Below, in pieces: positions 47,169 to 58,504 of a DNA stretch of 64,000 nucleotides; the first letter of the stretch is position 1; each line of letters begins with the position of its first letter. Location of the stretch: assembly GCA_025677815.1 (NCBI GenBank), contig JAIXMP010000042.1, positions 186,001-250,000 of the forward strand, given 5' to 3'. The translations under genes were made by a program, and so were the position numbers. The DNA is from Phascolomyces articulosus (taxonomy: Eukaryota > Mucoromycota > Mucoromycetes > Mucorales > Lichtheimiaceae). Below the pieces are notes generated by a model. That model did not search any database. It saw only the letters and a program-made list of their open reading frames with translations, and was not told the origin of the DNA.

Positions 47169-49163
47169 ATGGCTGAACAGAATCCTATTAATGAATCCGC
47201 ATCATATGAAATCAGAATGAAGGAAACCACGCCATTTTCTCCATCAACATATCGTAATAACGACCACAAAGCAAAACTCAACAAAGATACACAACAAAAT
47301 ATCGATTTTATTGCAAATTTACCACTAGAACTTATCATCCTGATTATGAAACAGTTCTCAGTAGTAGAACTATTCGACTTCCTTTCCGTATCGAAAGAAT
47401 GGCAGCACCAGATTTCATCATGCTCAAGCTTATGGACAACTTTATCCACTTCTTGGAGCTTGAATCATGATTTATCAAAATCGAATCCATTGGCAGCTAT
47501 TGTCCGACATGTAGAGAACTTGGATCTTGGTTTTGAGAACGGAGAACTGAACCTCATAACAAGGGCATTACTAGATCAAATGGATGATGGGAACTTTTGC
47601 AAGTTGAGAAAGTTTGAAATGCAAAGTAAGCTTTATATCTTTATTCTACTATTTTTTAAATTAAACGTTAACTTTTTTTTATTATATATACTTTTTTACT
47701 ATTTAGATTGTTACATTTCGAACAATAGGATGTTTCATATTCCTGTGAAAGCTATATCACACGTATCGAATACTTTGAAAATGTTTGAGATGGATTATGA
47801 CGAGTATCGCCAGCACGATGATGATAGAGATCATAAACAACGGGATAATTATAAAGGATTGTTTATTCCAATTGATGACAGTGTTACAGTTGACATTTTT
47901 ACACCAATATTGTCAATCATTTCAACATGCAAGCATCTTGATTATTTCCGTTATGCCAACATTCATCTTAACTCAGACTCTGAAGATATCAATGAAATGA
48001 ATATTAATATTACCATGGTCAATCCACAACTGACACAACTTGAAATTGAATTGGGATCTATCAAAGCATCTAATTTTATATCTTTATTGAAATTATGTCC
48101 AAATTTACGTGTATTACGAGCCGTTACGTTTAACCAGCCAATGGATCATTCTATTTTGGATAGCATCAGTCAGTATTGCCCCGGTTTGGAATACTTAACG
48201 TTTGGTTTTGATGACGATTGGTGGTTTGGAGAAGATTTATATTCCGAATATCATCCAGATGAATATAGCGCATCAACTTTATTGACGGAGACACAACAAC
48301 AACAACAACAGCCATTGTCGTCATTACAAGAGCTCCATATCAAAATCCATAATATAGATCATGTAGTATCCTTTTTGGATCGACATTCCCAGACTATTCA
48401 AAAAATGATGGTATCATTATATCTTAATAATAATGATTCATTTGCATCCATGCAACCGTTGGAGCAACTTGACTCGCTTGTCGTAGGGTATACAGAGGAT
48501 CCAAATATACTAGCAACTTTATTATCAAGGTTACCAGCGTTACAATTATTGAAGCTTGATGAAGCTGATCTGGGCAGTAACAACGTGATTCATGCACTTA
48601 GAACCTTGGATACGTTGGAAGAATTGATCATTGGAAATGATACCTATGTTTATGAAGAGGACATAATTGAGCTATTCAGAGCATATGCTGAAAGACCGGT
48701 CACTACTATTTTAAAGCAACATGAAGAATTTATAACCGTTGATTGTAGTGGATTATATTTAGCAAGAATACGACAGCCAGGACAGTTGACATTTATATCA
48801 CTTTATGGATGTAATGGTTTTTTATTTGATGAGGTACTGGAGGAAATGGGAAGAATCAAGACGTTATCAACCGTTTATATCGGATTTACAGATTCATTGA
48901 CTTGTCAAGGTATAAATAACTTTTGTCAACAACTGAAAATGTTACCGAACTTTTTCTCTATTGGACTTGCTGGATTAGCATGCGTGGATGATTCAACATT
49001 GGCGATCCTCGGTTCAGCACGTAATATCAGCAGCGTTTGCCTGCGTGCGTTAGATAATATTACTCAAGAAGGATTAAATGTTTATAAGGATTTAAAAAAG
49101 AATGATAAGAAGGGTTATATATTTACGACGGATTGCAAAAATATTAAAGACCGTTATTTATAA
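47169..49163 (+). CDS. F-box / leucine-rich-repeat-like protein
   Basis: Substrate adaptor type for SCF ubiquitin ligases. The open frame runs the whole span, but an 81-nt in-frame intron is likely (47626-47706: GTAAGC donor, ATTTAG acceptor). Removal gives exons 47169-47625 and 47707-49163 and a 637-aa product, and deletes a hydrophobic Ile/Leu/Phe/Tyr segment foreign to the rest of the protein. The F-box is at about 40-85: IANLPLELIILIMKQFSVVE, then LFDFLSVSKEWQHQISS. LRR-like strands follow, such as LCPNLRVLRAVTF, YCPGLEYLTFGFDD, LPALQLLKLDEADLG and LDTLEELIIGND. The substrate is unknown. A second F-box-like gene lies 5 kb away. Confidence 0.86.
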   Translation: MAEQNPINESASYEIRMKETTPFSPSTYRNNDHKAKLNKDTQQNIDFIANLPLELIILIMKQFSVVELFDFLSVSKEWQHQISSCSSLWTTLSTSWSLNHDLSKSNPLAAIVRHVENLDLGFENGELNLITRALLDQMDDGNFCKLRKFEMQSKLYIFILLFFKLNVNFFLLYILFYYLDCYISNNRMFHIPVKAISHVSNTLKMFEMDYDEYRQHDDDRDHKQRDNYKGLFIPIDDSVTVDIFTPILSIISTCKHLDYFRYANIHLNSDSEDINEMNINITMVNPQLTQLEIELGSIKASNFISLLKLCPNLRVLRAVTFNQPMDHSILDSISQYCPGLEYLTFGFDDDWWFGEDLYSEYHPDEYSASTLLTETQQQQQQPLSSLQELHIKIHNIDHVVSFLDRHSQTIQKMMVSLYLNNNDSFASMQPLEQLDSLVVGYTEDPNILATLLSRLPALQLLKLDEADLGSNNVIHALRTLDTLEELIIGNDTYVYEEDIIELFRAYAERPVTTILKQHEEFITVDCSGLYLARIRQPGQLTFISLYGCNGFLFDEVLEEMGRIKTLSTVYIGFTDSLTCQGINNFCQQLKMLPNFFSIGLAGLACVDDSTLAILGSARNISSVCLRALDNITQEGLNVYKDLKKNDKKGYIFTTDCKNIKDRYL

Positions 49164-49623
49164 AATAAATTTAGCTTAATATATACCATTTGTATCATAA
49201 CTATAATGATATTTTGCCAAATGTTTTAGTTTGTGTTTTGGGAGGACGGGCTGATTAAATATTATAATTCAAATAATAAAACCATACCGGATTTTTCGAA
49301 ATCATTATAGTAATAAGATCAATTATAGCTTCATTTATTCTTAGAAGAAAAAAGTTGACAGTTTTTCTATAAGGCAATGTTAATTCACAAAATATAAATT
49401 GTATTATTATACACGGTTTTGCATCAATTATCATTTCAAAAATATATATAAACTATGTTAACGTAGGGAAAAAAAAAGGAGAGCTTTCTCCCATAAAATA
49501 AAGGGTTTGGAAAAAATTGGAAGGGGTTATTATTACGTAAAAGATTAATTTCTTATTATATATTTCAACAGTAATACCGTATTTCATATTGTAAACTATT
49601 CTATTATATATTTCGTATTCTTT
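49164..49623. other. Convergent intergenic region
   Basis: AT-rich, lying between the F-box gene stop and the stop of the minus-strand gene. It holds presumed 3' UTRs and nothing else recognisable. Confidence 0.5.
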
Positions 49624-51271
49624 TTATATATTTTGTTGTCGAAGTCTGTCAGCCATGGACGGAGGAGGAGGTATTCTCCTTGTTGCGATAGCCAGCTCAA
49701 GAACATCGATATCTTGATTGATATATTCCAAGATATTTGTCAGTGCATCGTTAGAGAACATGTTGGCGTTTTTTACATGAACAAGGGTTTGATGAAGACC
49801 AATTAAATTACCACCTAATGTCATCAATCGACGATTATCACAGCTGATCATGGTATCATCGTCGTTGCTGTTGTCTCTCATAGTAACTTGAAAATCATGG
49901 TAGCACCGTTCAAGATCTTCTAATAATTCTGAATCATATTGAAAATCGCCCTTTCTAGAGTTGAATTCCTTCTTCATACTCTTGAGATAGCCATCTAACG
50001 CACGAAGCCATGTAGGAGGCTGTCTAAAAAGTTATTAAGAATTGCGTATTTATTAATATGAGATATTATCTAACACTTTGATGAACAAGTTCATTATTTT
50101 ATTTCAATCAATTATAAGACTCCATGGTACTTACCTTTTAGGACGTTTATTTCTATTTTCTCCATTGGGAAAAGCTACGTCAGTAGGATGGTCACCTTGA
50201 GCATCTGTTATAAAATACAGAGTATATTTTTGTAAATATATAATAATACAGTTGTATTTTTATATATTGTAAAAAACAAAGTGGCATCCAAGTCATATAT
50301 AGTGAAACATAATTTACCTTCAGGGAAATATTTGTATAGAATCCCATCTTTTTCGTATAACCATTCATAGTCAACTTCATCGAGTATTTGCATCACATCC
50401 AAAGGCTGAAGTAATTCTTGAAGATGCTGATCTGTCGCGCCGATAATTATATTTTTTTTCCCATTGTTAGCGAAGATTATTATTTTAGATAAGAGTAGTT
50501 TTTTTTTAAAGTAGAGCATGTACGTATAATAAATAAATACCTGAAGCTATTGAGGTACTATCAACTACACATTGTGCTAAAAATGTTTTATTAAAAGATG
50601 ACATTTGATTTTTAGTTGTAAAGAAGTTTATTTTCTTTAATCCCATCATACCATGGAAGGACTGTTTTTTTTGTACCTATACTTTCTATTAGCTCTTGAG
50701 GTCCATCTTCTTGCTTATCTTCTTGATCGTCATTTTCACGTTTGCGTTTAATAGGTCTTTTTTCTTCTTCAGGATTCGTTTCTTGAGTTGCTGCTTGTTG
50801 CGGCGTAACTTCTTGATGCGATGAAGTTTCTTGTTGCAATGTAACTTCTTGTTGTGATGTAGCTTCTTGTTGTGATGTAGCTTCTTGTTGTGATGTAGCT
50901 TCTTGTTGTGATGTAGCTTCTTGTTGTGATGTAGCTTCTGGTTGTGATGTGATTGCTTGCCGTGATGCTGTTGCTTGTTGCGATGAAACTTCATGTTGCG
51001 AAGAAGCCGCTAGCTGAAATGTTGTTGTTTGTTCCCTTTCAGGCTTTTTCTTTCTGACTAAATTTTTGCCTTTTGATTTTTTTGATGGTTTACTAGAAGT
51101 CGTTCCTGTCGATTCTTCAGGTTGTTGCTGTTGTTCTTGTTGTTCATCGGTGGAAGAAACTATTTTTTTAGATGGATGTCCCAGGGATGACGACGACGAC
51201 GAATCTTCCTGACTTCCTTGAGGTACAGGAGGTTTGGTATTTTTGCTACTGCTGCGAGTTTTTCTCTTCAT
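49624..51271 (-). CDS. Unknown protein with EATSQQ repeats and charged C-terminal part
   Basis: Preferred model is five exons, 50677-51271, 50541-50576, 50318-50431, 50135-50204 and 49624-50023; 404 aa. The N-terminus is basic/Ser/Gln-rich (MKRKTRSSSKN), with SKKSKGKNLVRKKK and tandem EATSQQ hexapeptides, then a KRPIKRKRE NLS-like motif. The C-terminal half is non-repetitive and helix-rich: DQHLQELLQPLDVMQILDEV, YEWLYEKDGILYKYFPE, PPTWLRALDGYLKSMKKEF and ILEYINQDIDVLELAIATRR. Exon 1 joins to AQCVVDSTS via a 100-nt GTACAA-AG intron. The alternative is two genes, the first ending at 50612 and the second starting at ATG 50604, only 8 bp apart, which is implausible. No family is recognised; likely nuclear. 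Confidence 0.62.
50856..50940 (-). repeat. 18-bp tandem repeat encoding EATSQQ
   Basis: Four to five nearly perfect copies of an 18-bp unit (plus-strand form TGATGTAGCTTCTTGTTG), with diverged copies on both sides that extend the periodicity to about 51000. The period is a multiple of three, so copy-number change keeps frame. Confidence 0.9.
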
Positions 51272-52191
51272 AATAATAAGCAAGATAAAATGTATATAAA
51301 ATATGAAAAAAAAGAATGATATTTGAGAACAGTGGATCATAAATTAAATATTTTTATATACATGCCAATAACGAAAATTATCGAGTTTCAAAAGTGGAAG
51401 TTATTTTGGTACTATTGTTCTTTTGGTAATTCTATTTGTCAAATAGAAATGCACTTGATCGCTACTATTATTAAATAATCAAATTGAAGGCATATAGAAA
51501 CAGGTTCCATAATTTTTAATCTTTTTAATATACTATATATTGGATCTCATTGTAAAGTTGCTACTACACCAATACTATTTTTAAACGTAATAAACAACAA
51601 ATAAAGGAGACTACCATGTTTTTTGTTGTGTTTTAATTCCCTTTATCTATTGATAGTCAAGAGGCCTGATTTTTTTCGTGTATTATTATGCCTGTATATA
51701 TCTACGCTGGAATGTTGGGTTCATTGTTTTTTTCGATGCTGGATGCATGTAATTTAACAGCAATTATATATGATGAATGACAAATAGCGCAAATTCACTA
51801 TAATAAGGTATGTCACGTTTGACTGTGGGTAGTAGAAAGGTTGCCAGTGGATGAAAGAGTATCTGTTGATGGCCGGCACAATAGGAAAGTGGAATCAAGG
51901 AATTACCGTGGCAGGTTGAACATCTGATACCATCATGATTACTAGATATTATGGAGATAAACGCATTGGTTATATACTGTATACTTTTTATTTTGAGTGA
52001 TTCAATCTAACAGATATATGAAGCCGTGTTTTTTTATTTCTTGTGTTGTAAATATTATTAAAAGAAAGGCATGATCCTTTCGTCCATAAATAATAAAATG
52101 CATAATAATATAGAAATTTTAAAATGTCACAGATTTGATTTTGTTTTATTCAGTAAGGAATGTACTACTACTATTCCAACCACATGAATTG
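51272..52191. other. Intergenic region
   Basis: AT-rich. A somewhat GC-richer stretch at 51800-51950 could be a small RNA gene, but no box C/D, H/ACA or snRNA signature could be confirmed. No coding sequence is seen. Confidence 0.45.
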
Positions 52192-54376
52192 TTATAACTT
52201 TTTCTTTAAAGATGATTGCAATTGTTTATATTCTTCAAGTTGTTCTTGAGTTTCTGCTGTAAGAACGAAATATGGGTTACGTTTATCATGGCTGTTGAGT
52301 TTTTTAGGTGGCAATTCATCAATATGAAACAGTGCAAAAGGGCGTCGGTTTCCAAATTCGTCACATAAAGGAGATAATTCCACCATTTTCCCTCCTTGAC
52401 TATACATTTTATGTAAAGGTTGTCCAATGCCTTGAATATGGGTCGATTCATTCAAAAAATCAGCATATGATTTTTTTTTCCACATAACAATCCGAAAAAT
52501 CGACGATTCTCAAGGTGGAGAGACGTGAAAATTGATCCAATATGGCACCAGATCGTAAATCAAATCTACCCAGGGTTAATGAAGCCAGGGAACATCGACA
52601 ATAGATGCTTTCAGTAAATTGTACAATCCCATCTGAAGAGACCATTGAGAATCCGTCTGTTAATTCTATTTCTTGTAAATACATTCTGCTGATGAAATTC
52701 AGAATGATATCATCGGCCACATTTAGACTGACAAGCCGTAACGGCGAACTGAGATCCAACTTGGCATGTTTGGATAATAAAGTATAAAGTGCACCTTGTT
52801 GTTGAAATCTTTTATTACCAACGAATTGCAATTGTTGACTTTTTCCATATTTCACATAATGTATACATTGTTGCTGCTGATCATGGTCCGTCTCTTGTTG
52901 TTTTCCATCCAGTTCATAGTATAATCCCAGTTCACGGAGATATGAAAGTTGTGTGATTGCATCAATAACAACTGAGTCAAGGTTATCCCCTGTTCTAGAC
53001 AAATATACAGTTTTGAGCTGGGGAGAATGACTGATAATACGTGACAAATCCAAACCACTACAATGAAATGGAATACCCTTAGAACCATGTTGTTTTCCCA
53101 TATCCATTGAATAGAGGCCAAGTTTCAAATTGGTCAGATTAAATACCGTAGCATGGCTTTTGAAATTTTTATGTGGGTTTGCTGATGTCCATGTTTTTGT
53201 TGTCTCCTCGTCGTGATATTTAGTACTAGGTAATAATGAACGTATCTTCTGTCGCTGCTGTTGCTGCTGATGCTGTTTCTTTTCTTTTTGTTTCAATTTT
53301 TGTCGTTTTTCAGGAGGAATCAAAGTAAAGTCAATTTGCTCCAAATTTGGACAGAGATTGACCATAGATTGGATGGGAAACACAGATCCAATATATTCAT
53401 CAAACGTCAACTTTGTTACTTTTGATAAAAGTGGCGTCAAACAGTCAAGAAATGTTTGTTGATCCTTCACGTTACACAGCTTGAAACCTTTAAAAAAATA
53501 TTTAACCGTGAATGCATCAGATTACTATAAGGGTGATTGTTCCCGCTCTTTCTCTTATCCCCACAATTTCCAAAAAAAAAAGGAGAACCATCCAATAGAT
53601 AAAATTATAAAATATTTACGTAATTCAGTCAATTGAGTGCATTGGCGATTTTCAAGAATTTGCAACATTTTGAATAAATTCTGTTGTTGATGATCTTGAT
53701 AAAAGTGACTCAAAATTATTGTCTCTACATGTGGACCAAGGCACCGATGTATAAGTGGGTTTTCTAATAATGCATTACCATCCACCTGTTGCTTCTTTGA
53801 TCCACCCAATTTGATTTTTTTCCATACATGGGTTGTATATAGGGGCACACGTTCCATCCAAAGTTTAGACACTTTCATGGCGATAAGACAATCCTTTTTT
53901 TTCGTCATGAATGAAAAGATGCGTGATGCAATAATATTGTCAGAACAGGTCATAGGATCAATACGTTTCTTTCCTTGCTTACGATTCTTTCGTCTAGCAT
54001 AATCAAGCATACTGGATGAAAGATGGCTACTACTGCTATTGATTGGTGACGCGTAAGGATAATATTGTTCAACCTGATGGTGACGCTGCTTTACCGTATT
54101 ATTTTTTGACTGGGATTCTTGTGGTGGGTAGTACTGTAGAAATAATCGATCAAACATGGTGCTCCCGTTATCCTGTTGCAATGTACTAATACTGTGGGCT
54201 TTCCGTTGTTGTTGCTGTTGCTCTTCTTCGGTTAAATGACGATGGCACGTTAAAGATAATGTATCATTATCGTTAGTAGTAGTAGTAGTAGTATTAAGAA
54301 CCTTTTGATTTTGTTGAAAATGATGTTGTGCTCGTTTGGTTCGTCTTTGTGTTTTAGAATGTCTTTTTTTCGCCAT
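52192..54376 (-). CDS. F-box-like / LRR protein with frame break at A9 run
   Basis: Exon 1 53620-54376 starts MAKKRHSKTQRRTKRAQ and is basic and Gln-rich. Exon 2 starts at 53487 after a GT-AG intron. An F-box-like segment lies at about 165-215 (IIASRIFSFMTKKKDCLIAM, then KVSKLWMERVP). LRR-like strands include SKVTKLTFDEYIGSVF, LCPNLEQIDFTLIP, HSPQLKTVYLSRTGD and LSYLRELGLYYELD. The frame ends at 52460, giving 594 aa and a short foreign-looking tail right after a run of nine A (minus strand). The next frame (ending 52192) continues with about 95 residues of natural composition, including GQPLHKMYSQGGKMVEL, LCDEFGNRRPFALFHIDELP and YFVLTAETQEQLEEYKQL. The two frames differ by one base at the A run, so the intact product was probably about 690 aa. 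Confidence 0.78.
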
Positions 54377-56250
54377 AATCTGTGGGTGTATCAGAAAAAG
54401 AAGTGAAAGAGAAAAGAAAGACAAAGAAATAAAAGATTGAGTGGTTTTTTTTCTTTAAAATGGTTGTTGTCAGTTAAATCTGATTATAGGTATTTTAATT
54501 ATATCATTCAGGTATACTTTTGCTTTTTCTCTATTTATCACACATTACTATTATTATATTTTTAACATATATCCTAAATGATTGATAATAAGAAAGGCAC
54601 AACAACAGTTTATTTCAATGGTTACCCAATAATGATATTACTGAAATACAATACATATAAAAATGTGTGGAAGAAATATTTAGTTACCTGGCTTAAGTTA
54701 TTATATATACTATTTTTTGATTATGTACTGGTGTGTGTGGCGTAATGGTCCATTTATAAAATTTAGAACGTTCTGAGATTTTCAAACAAGTACCCCCTAT
54801 TTTTTGCAAGGATTATTTGTTTTCCCTTGCTATTGTTTTTTGTGTAATCATGAGACTACTACAACTGCGTGCGTTACAAAGATTGTATATGGTAACGCGT
54901 ACACATGCTACTGGTTTGATAATAAATAGATATCATAACATGTAGTAATGAGCCTATCCTCATCTTGAATTAAACATCCATCAGAATACATACCATTACT
55001 TCTTTACACGGATGAACAGAATCTTGGGTCTGTATCCAAGAAAGTCTCTGGTTTTTACTATTGATGAGATTAAGATTATTAAAGAAAAAAACAGTTATTC
55101 GTAAGCATACAGCATTTGTTAACAACTAATTAGTATTTATCCTATATCAAATGAACGCTGATAATAAAAAAGAAACCCAGGACATTATAAATAGACGAAT
55201 GACTGCTCTTGTTAAAAAAAATAGGAGAACCAATGAACTCTTTTTTTTTCAGTCATTCATACTATAAAGCTGTTATGTACAAATATAATAACTACATACA
55301 GGTAAAAGTAGTAGTAGTTAACATGATTTTAGTTTGTCCAAGAATGCAGTTGTATAGCTATAATTGGATAAGATTAACCACGAGCTTGCTTGTTACATTA
55401 AAATGATAATGGATCGGAGAGTATATATAACCAAGCAAATGGAAGGTCTGTGATGTATACACTATAAAAACGAAGATAATTAAAGTTGTCGATCTCCTCG
55501 GGTTTCTCTTGACAATAGTAAAAAAAAAAACACTATAAGAAATGATCAACCTATTAGACAACAAGTAAGATGGATATGCATATATTTTCCTATATATTAA
55601 AGAAATGTTGCTTAATAAAATCAATTGAGTACAACCATCAAATTATAATTCCTCGTGAACACAGAACGTCTGTGCCAAATGTACCACGTTGTTTGCGTAA
55701 CCATTAGGACAATAACCTTCCTTGATTAAAACATGGAAAAAAAACGCGTTGTTATCGTTTTTATTTATATTCAAGTCGCGAAAACGACACGAGGTGGCGC
55801 GTGTTATATTTATCATGAGCTGCGCTTTCGTTGCTGCTGTTATTGTGACTGAGGACTCATATGCAACCTCTTTTTAAGGGGGAGAAAGAAAGGGGAGCAA
55901 AACCATCCTATTTCTTTTTATTTTTCACAAACAACTCTTTTTTCTTCTTTTTTTAACTTCATTAATTCTCATAATTTATTATACCTTGCATTTATTATTA
56001 TTATTATTTTTACAATTGTAAGTTTTTTTTTTGTTTCTTAGTAGAACTTTATATATCAGTATTCTCGGTTGATAGTATAATTAAAAAATTGCTTTGTTGT
56101 TTTTATTTGGGTGTGTGATATATACCCGCACGCCACTCGGTGTAATATATATATATATATTAAGAGACTATTTCTGTTTTTTGATCCTTTAGGCATTTCA
56201 ACTTTCATACATTCCATTTAATTTATATACATATTTAACATATTAGCATA
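54377..56250. other. Divergent intergenic region incl. beta-tubulin promoter
   Basis: About 1.9 kb. AT-rich with no gene seen. The part next to beta-tubulin has long T/C-rich tracts (55910-55960, 56005-56035), a (AT)n run near 56147-56160 and two small GC-rich patches (near 55785-55800 and 56126-56140), as expected for a highly expressed promoter. Confidence 0.5.
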
Positions 56251-58201
56251 ATGAGAGAAATCATTCACGTTCAAGCAGGTAGAATTATATTATATTATCT
56301 GTTGAAAATATAAAGATATTTAACTGATTCTTTTATAATTTGTCGCTCAAAATGAACAGGTCAATGTGGTAATCAGGCAAGTAACATTTCATTCCACTCC
56401 TCATGAAGGGAAGGAGAGAATTTGTGTGAGGGTGAGGTGGGGTTGTTTTTATGATGAGTGGCGTTGTGACAGCTCAAAAAGGGGGTTATGCAGAAAAAAA
56501 GATAGAAAGAAATCTTCAAGTGAACGAAAAAGAAGGGGAGAAATGAAGGGGGAAAACGAGAACGATCAAAGATGGATTTTTGAAGATATGCATGAAAAAC
56601 CCTCAGGACCCTTTCTTTTTTTTTTATACGGAGGAAAATAAAGGAGAAGAACCTCCACTAATATCCTATGTTTTAATCAAATAGATTGGTCAAAAGTTTT
56701 GGGAAACTATCAGTGCCGAACATGGCATTGATCCTAATGGTAATTACGTTGGTGATAATGATTTGCAATTGGAGCGTATCAATGTCTTTTATAATGAAGG
56801 CTTCCAAGGCAAATATGTCCCAAGGTAAATAAAAAATATTCATTCTCTTTCTTGCCCTACCTTTATGATGAAAGTACCATAAAGAAGGGGAAAGCAACAT
56901 AGGAAAACTGACGTTTGAGATGAAAATGAATTTAGATCTGTCATTGTCGATTTGGAACCAGCTACCATGGATGCTATTCGTAGCAGTACCTACGGAAAAT
57001 TATTCCGACCTGACAACTTCATCAATGCTCAATCTGGTGCAGGCAACTCATGGGCCAAGGGTTACTATACCGAAGGTGCTGAATTGGTTGAAAGTGTCAT
57101 GGATGTCGTTCGCAAGGAAGCAGAAAACACAGACTGCTTGCAAGGTTTTCAATTAGCTCATTCATTAGGTGGTGGTACTGGTTCGGGTATGGGTTCCTTG
57201 TTATTATCCAAGATCCGTGAAGAATACCCGGATCGTATTTTGAGCACTTATTCAGTGGTTCCTTCCCCCAAGGTCTCTGATACTGTTGTTGAACCATACA
57301 ATGCTGTCCTTTCCGTCCATCAATTGGTCGAAAACTGTGATGCTACATTCTGTATTGATAATGAAGCACTTTACGATATCTGTTTCCGTACCTTGAAGTT
57401 GACCAACCCAGGTTATGGTGATTTGAACCAATTGGTCTCTGCTGTCATGTCTGGTGTTTCCACTTCTTTACGTTTCCCTGGTCAATTGAATTCAGATTTA
57501 CGTAAATTGTGTGTCAACATGGTTCCTTTCCCTCGTCTGCATTTCTTTATGGTCGGTGTCGCCCCCTTGACTGCTTTCAACTCACAACAGTATCGCAACT
57601 TGAGTGTCCCTGAATTGACTGCTCAAATGTTTGATGCTCGCAACATGATGGCTGCCTCAGATCCTCGTCATGGTCGCTACTTGACTGTAGCTACCATGTT
57701 CCGTGGTCGTTTATCTACCAAGGAAGTTGAAAACCAAATGTTGGCTGTTCAACAAAAGAATTCTTCTTACTTTGTTGAATGGATTCCCAACTCTGTCAAG
57801 TCTTCCCTTTGTGATATCCCTCCTGTAGGTTTGAAGATGTCAGGTACCTTCATTGGTAATAGCACTGCTATCCAAGATTTGTTCAAGCGTGTCAATGAAC
57901 AATTCACTGCTATGTTCCGTCGTAAGGCTTTCTTGCATTGGTACACTGGTGAAGGTATGGATGAAATGGAATTCACTGAAGCTGAATCTAACATGAATGA
58001 TTTGGTCTCTGAATACCAACAATATCAAGAAGCTACCGTTGATGATGAAATGATGGGTAAGTTCATTTTTCTGTGCATATGTAGATGGATGAGTCACACG
58101 TTTATCTAATATTGACTTGATTGTTTCAAAAAATCATAGATGATGAGGATTATCTTGAAGAGGAACAGTATGATGAAGGTGACATGGAAGATGAACAATA
58201 A
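56251..58201 (+). CDS. Beta-tubulin
   Basis: Microtubule beta subunit and GTPase. Five exons, 56251-56278, 56360-56376, 56685-56824, 56936-58056 and 58140-58201, give 455 aa. It begins [19 protein letters not shown] is the tubulin autoregulatory motif. It carries the GTP-binding GGGTGSG loop (about 139-145), [19 protein letters not shown], and [20 protein letters not shown]. The Glu/Asp-rich C-terminal tail ([20 protein letters not shown]) is the usual site of tubulin modification. Exon 2 is only 17 nt. Its donor is GC (CAG followed by GCAAGT), opening a 308-nt GC-AG intron; no GT choice preserves GQCGNQIG. Codon usage is richer in GTC/ATC/AAG than elsewhere, fitting high expression. Confidence 0.97.
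56377..56684 (+). other. GC-AG intron in beta-tubulin
   Basis: Exon 2 ends ...AATCAG and the intron begins GCAAGT, the standard context for a GC donor. It ends AATAG before ATTGGT. The resulting GNQ-IG junction is invariant in beta-tubulins. At 308 nt it is among the longest introns in the window. Confidence 0.85.
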
Positions 58202-58504
58202 ACCTATTGAGACCATCTTTTTTTATCATTCATAAGCATTGCATTTACACATCCGTAAAAAAATACCAATCTCTCTTTTTAATTTCTATCTTGTTATTAA
58301 ATAATAAAAAAATGAAATCACTGCAGAATATATCGATTTTCTTTAATATTTGTTATATAAAAAAGTAATTTAATGAGAAATATAATATAATGGACACAAC
58401 TTTATTTTTTCAATATTTGCGTTTGATAAACAGAGAACTATTCATAATAGAATAAGAAAGGATAAAATATAGTAGATTGGAGATGGAAGAAGTAGATATA
58501 CTTC
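58202..58504. other. Convergent intergenic region
   Basis: About 300 bp between the beta-tubulin stop and the stop of the reductase gene. AT-rich, with AATAAA-like polyadenylation signals near 58300. No gene is seen. Confidence 0.5.

Noticed and set aside
50541..50604. Separate gene starting at ATG 50604
   Set aside because: Would leave only 8 bp to the stop of the preceding same-strand frame; the fused five-exon model is phase-consistent and more economical, though not proven.
51760..51960. Possible box C/D snoRNA (TGATGA-like and CTGA-like motifs)
   Set aside because: Motif spacing and terminal stem could not be established; such motifs are frequent by chance.
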